From: Campylobacteraceae bacterium
Lineage (GTDB): Bacteria > Campylobacterota > Campylobacteria > Campylobacterales > Sulfurospirillaceae
Reading direction: 5' to 3'
DNA length: 7,482 nt
Assembly (NCBI GenBank): GCA_027011025.1
Contig: JALVAU010000289.1
Location: forward strand, 1-7,482
Shown here piece after piece: positions 5,376 through 7,482 of the stretch. Within the stretch, counting starts at the first letter, position 1, and each line of letters starts with the position of its first letter. Position numbers and translations under genes: made by a program. The notes beneath the pieces are model-generated. The model was not told the origin of the DNA. It saw only the letters and a list, made by a program, of their open reading frames with translations, and did no database searches.

Positions 5376-7406
5376 ATGGCTCTCTCTGGATTAAATTTAG
5401 AACAATATAAAGCAGCAACAACTAGTGCGGGAGCAAATCTCATAGTGGCAAGTGCTGGTACGGGCAAGACTTCGACTATTGTTGCAAGAATTGCTTATCT
5501 ATTGAAAGAGCAGAGTGTGAAGCCAGAACACATACTTCTGCTCACTTTTACAAACAAAGCAGCAAGCGAGATGCTAAGCAGAGTCCAAAGATATTTTGAT
5601 AAGAGTATAGTCCAAAAGATAGAATCAGGCACTTTTCATGCAGTGAGCTATAGGCTTTTAAAGAGGATAGGTAAAGATATCAAGCTTAAAACCCCAAAAG
5701 ATTTAAAAATTTTACTAAAGACTATAGTTGAGAGAAGAAGATTTGATCATATAGATTCACCGGTAAAACCATACCAATCTTCATACCTTTATGATCTGTT
5801 TTCACTATATCAAAACTCTACGATAGAGCTTGATTTTTCAAGATGGCTAGAAGAGCAAGGAAGTGAACACGGGGTATATTTTGATATTTATGAAGACATT
5901 TTTGAAGAGTTTTTGGCTCTTAAAAAAGAGTATGGATATGTTGGTTTCAATGATCTTTTGATTTTGATGATAAATGCTTTGAAAAATGATAGAGATATAA
6001 GATTTTCAGAAGTTTTAGTAGATGAGTATCAAGACACAAATATACTCCAAAACTCTCTCATAGATGCTTTTGATAAAAAATCTCTTTTTTGTGTTGGTGA
6101 TTATGATCAGAGTATTTATGCTTTTAATGGTGCAGATATCAAGATAATTGGCTCATTTCAAGATAGATATGAAAATGCAAAGATATTTAAATTAAATAAA
6201 AATTATCGCTCAACTTCAAAGATACTATCCTTGGCAAACAGAGTCATAAAAAACAATCCAAGACTATATGATAAAGAGCTTGAAGTTACAAGAAGAGGTG
6301 AGTGTGATGCTCCAAAACTACTGGTTTATGAAGAGCTTTTTGCACAATACCACTCCATATCTGCTCTTATAAAAAACTCTAAAACTCATTATGAGGATAT
6401 AGCAGTTATTTTTCGAAATAATGCAAGTGCAGATGGTGTAGAAGCAACACTTAGAGAGCTTGGCGTATCGTGCAAAAGAAAAGGAGGAGTAAGCTTTTTT
6501 GACTCTCGTGAGGTAAAAGCTATGATTGAACTCATCAGCGTGGTGGTAAACCCAAAGGATATGATGGCTTTTATACATATATTTGAGTATGCAAAAGGTG
6601 TGGGTTCTGCTCTCTCAAAAGAGATCTTTGAGGGATTATTTAAGTTGGGAGATGGTGATATCTATAGAGGGTTTTTTCACCCAAAGGATATCTCTAACCC
6701 ATTTAAAACTAGAGCCAAAAACTACCAGTTGGGTCTTTTTGATGATTATGGCGGTTTTGGGAGTGTGAGCAGGTTCTATAGGCTTGGTTTTGAAGATACT
6801 TTCTTGTCAAACCCTATCTTAAAACATGTAAAATTAAATGAAGATGGGGCAAAATTTATCTACTATTTTTATAAATTTTTAAAAAATAGCACAAGAATCA
6901 AAAACCCAAAAACTTTGGTTTCCCATGTTCTCTCTAGCGATATATTTACCGATATATCAGATATCTTAGCAACAAATAGAGCCACTAGAAAAGACGGAAG
7001 TATAGATGAGAGTTTGAAGCAAGAGGCGAAAGATAGGATAATAAGAAAAGGATATTTACTCCAAGATATAGCAAAAAATTACTCATCAAGTGAGAGATTT
7101 TTAAATGCTATAACTCTAGGAAGTGGGGAGATGAGTGAGGGTGAGGGTGTAAATCTACTCAGCATTCATGCAAGTAAAGGCTTAGAATTTACAGAAGTTT
7201 TTGTTATAGATTTGATGGATGGAAGGTTTCCAAATCGAAAACTCATGAGCAAGGGTGGAAGCCTCGAAGAGGAGAGAAGACTCTTTTATGTAGCAACTAC
7301 AAGAGCAAAAGACAGACTTTTTTTATCTTATGCAAAGTATGACAAGATTAAGAAAATTACATACATACACTCACCATTTCTTAGTGAAGCAGGGCTAATT
7401 AACTGA
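5376..7406 (+). CDS. UvrD/Rep-family SF1A ATP-dependent DNA helicase
   Basis: This 676-aa 3'-5' DNA translocase/helicase likely acts in repair or restart of replication forks. All the family motifs are present. They are the Q-motif LNLEQYKAA (Q10), Walker A ASAGTGKT (K31), Ia LLTFTNKAASEM (55-66), Ib GTFHA (85-89), II VDEYQDTN (D216, E217), III GDYDQSIYAF (241-250), IV NYRST (276-280), V LLSIHASKGLEF (594-605) and VI EEERRLFYVATTRAK (631-645). Compared with UvrD/PcrA, motif II has Y for the common F, and motif III has YAF for YxW. Only about 31 residues follow motif VI, so the C-terminal extension of UvrD/PcrA that contacts RNA polymerase is absent; overall size is closer to Rep (about 670 aa). 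An internal QLGLF (451-455), in the region of subdomain 2B, matches the sliding-clamp-binding consensus. The gene has its own promoter and is functionally unrelated to the adjoining pilus genes. Campylobacterota carry more than one such helicase, so I do not assign uvrD or rep. Confidence 0.95.
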   Translation: MALSGLNLEQYKAATTSAGANLIVASAGTGKTSTIVARIAYLLKEQSVKPEHILLLTFTNKAASEMLSRVQRYFDKSIVQKIESGTFHAVSYRLLKRIGKDIKLKTPKDLKILLKTIVERRRFDHIDSPVKPYQSSYLYDLFSLYQNSTIELDFSRWLEEQGSEHGVYFDIYEDIFEEFLALKKEYGYVGFNDLLILMINALKNDRDIRFSEVLVDEYQDTNILQNSLIDAFDKKSLFCVGDYDQSIYAFNGADIKIIGSFQDRYENAKIFKLNKNYRSTSKILSLANRVIKNNPRLYDKELEVTRRGECDAPKLLVYEELFAQYHSISALIKNSKTHYEDIAVIFRNNASADGVEATLRELGVSCKRKGGVSFFDSREVKAMIELISVVVNPKDMMAFIHIFEYAKGVGSALSKEIFEGLFKLGDGDIYRGFFHPKDISNPFKTRAKNYQLGLFDDYGGFGSVSRFYRLGFEDTFLSNPILKHVKLNEDGAKFIYYFYKFLKNSTRIKNPKTLVSHVLSSDIFTDISDILATNRATRKDGSIDESLKQEAKDRIIRKGYLLQDIAKNYSSSERFLNAITLGSGEMSEGEGVNLLSIHASKGLEFTEVFVIDLMDGRFPNRKLMSKGGSLEEERRLFYVATTRAKDRLFLSYAKYDKIKKITYIHSPFLSEAGLIN

Positions 7407-7437
7407 TGTTGTGTATTAAAATTTCATTTATAATTCA

Positions 7438-7447
7438 TTGGTACAAT
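7438..7447 (+). promoter_or_regulatory. possible promoter for a gene beyond the window
   Basis: After the helicase stop the last 76 nt contain no ORF start and no terminator hairpin. TTGGTACAAT here is identical to the 10-mer forming the pilin promoter on the other strand, giving an extended -10 (TACAAT 7442-7447). A TATAAT also occurs at 7429-7434. Either could drive a rightward gene starting outside the window. Confidence 0.35.
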
Positions 7448-7482
7448 ATATCATAATCTTTTATATTCACTAAGGCTTCACA

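Noticed and set aside
6318..6578. Open frame of 86 codons on the - strand within the helicase gene
   Set aside because: It lies antisense in a well-conserved helicase and has no promoter, ribosome-binding site or recognisable domain.
7407..7482. Search for a terminator after the helicase gene
   Set aside because: I found no stem followed by a T-run in the visible 76 nt, so no terminator is annotated there.

Overview
The window is AT-rich (roughly one third G+C by eye), strongly prefers AGA for arginine and ATA for isoleucine, and encodes lysine-rich proteins. Together with the gene types and the tight gene packing, this suggests a free-living or sulfur-cycle member of the Campylobacterota (Sulfurimonas/Sulfurovum-like). 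That placement is an inference from composition and family recognition, not from a marker gene.

Positions 1-3995 (+ strand) look like the 3' part of one long operon for a type IV pilus / type II secretion-like machine. It is related to MSHA pilus systems and to the Campylobacter Cts natural-transformation system. The order is the C-terminal end of a TPR protein, a 178-aa exported protein of unknown function, a 45-codon small ORF, a GspE/PilB-type assembly ATPase with an N-terminal MshEN (c-di-GMP-binding type) domain, a GspF/PilC-type inner-membrane platform protein, and a 29-codon single-transmembrane microprotein. Every junction is an overlap of 4 nt or a gap of 1-2 nt, which suggests translational coupling throughout.

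Positions 4002-5263 (- strand) hold two tandem, paralogous type IV pilin-like (pseudopilin) genes. Both have textbook class III prepilin leaders. They converge on the operon with only 6 nt between the facing stop codons, and they probably supply filament subunits to the machine encoded by the facing operon. A strong rho-independent terminator pointing rightward (4445-4478) lies inside the downstream pilin gene, antisense to it. It is well placed to end the convergent ATPase/platform transcript.

Positions 5264-5375 form a compact divergent promoter region. From it run the pilin pair (leftward) and a 676-aa UvrD/Rep-type superfamily 1 DNA helicase (5376-7406, rightward). The helicase carries all the SF1A motifs and an internal QLGLF sequence that matches the bacterial sliding-clamp-binding consensus. 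The last 76 nt hold a probable promoter for a gene beyond the window.

The least explained parts are the two unlisted-size small genes (859-996 and 3906-3995), a nested hairpin beside the ATPase ribosome-binding site (921-980), and the antisense terminator. I see no RNA genes, CRISPR arrays, insertion sequences or phage genes.
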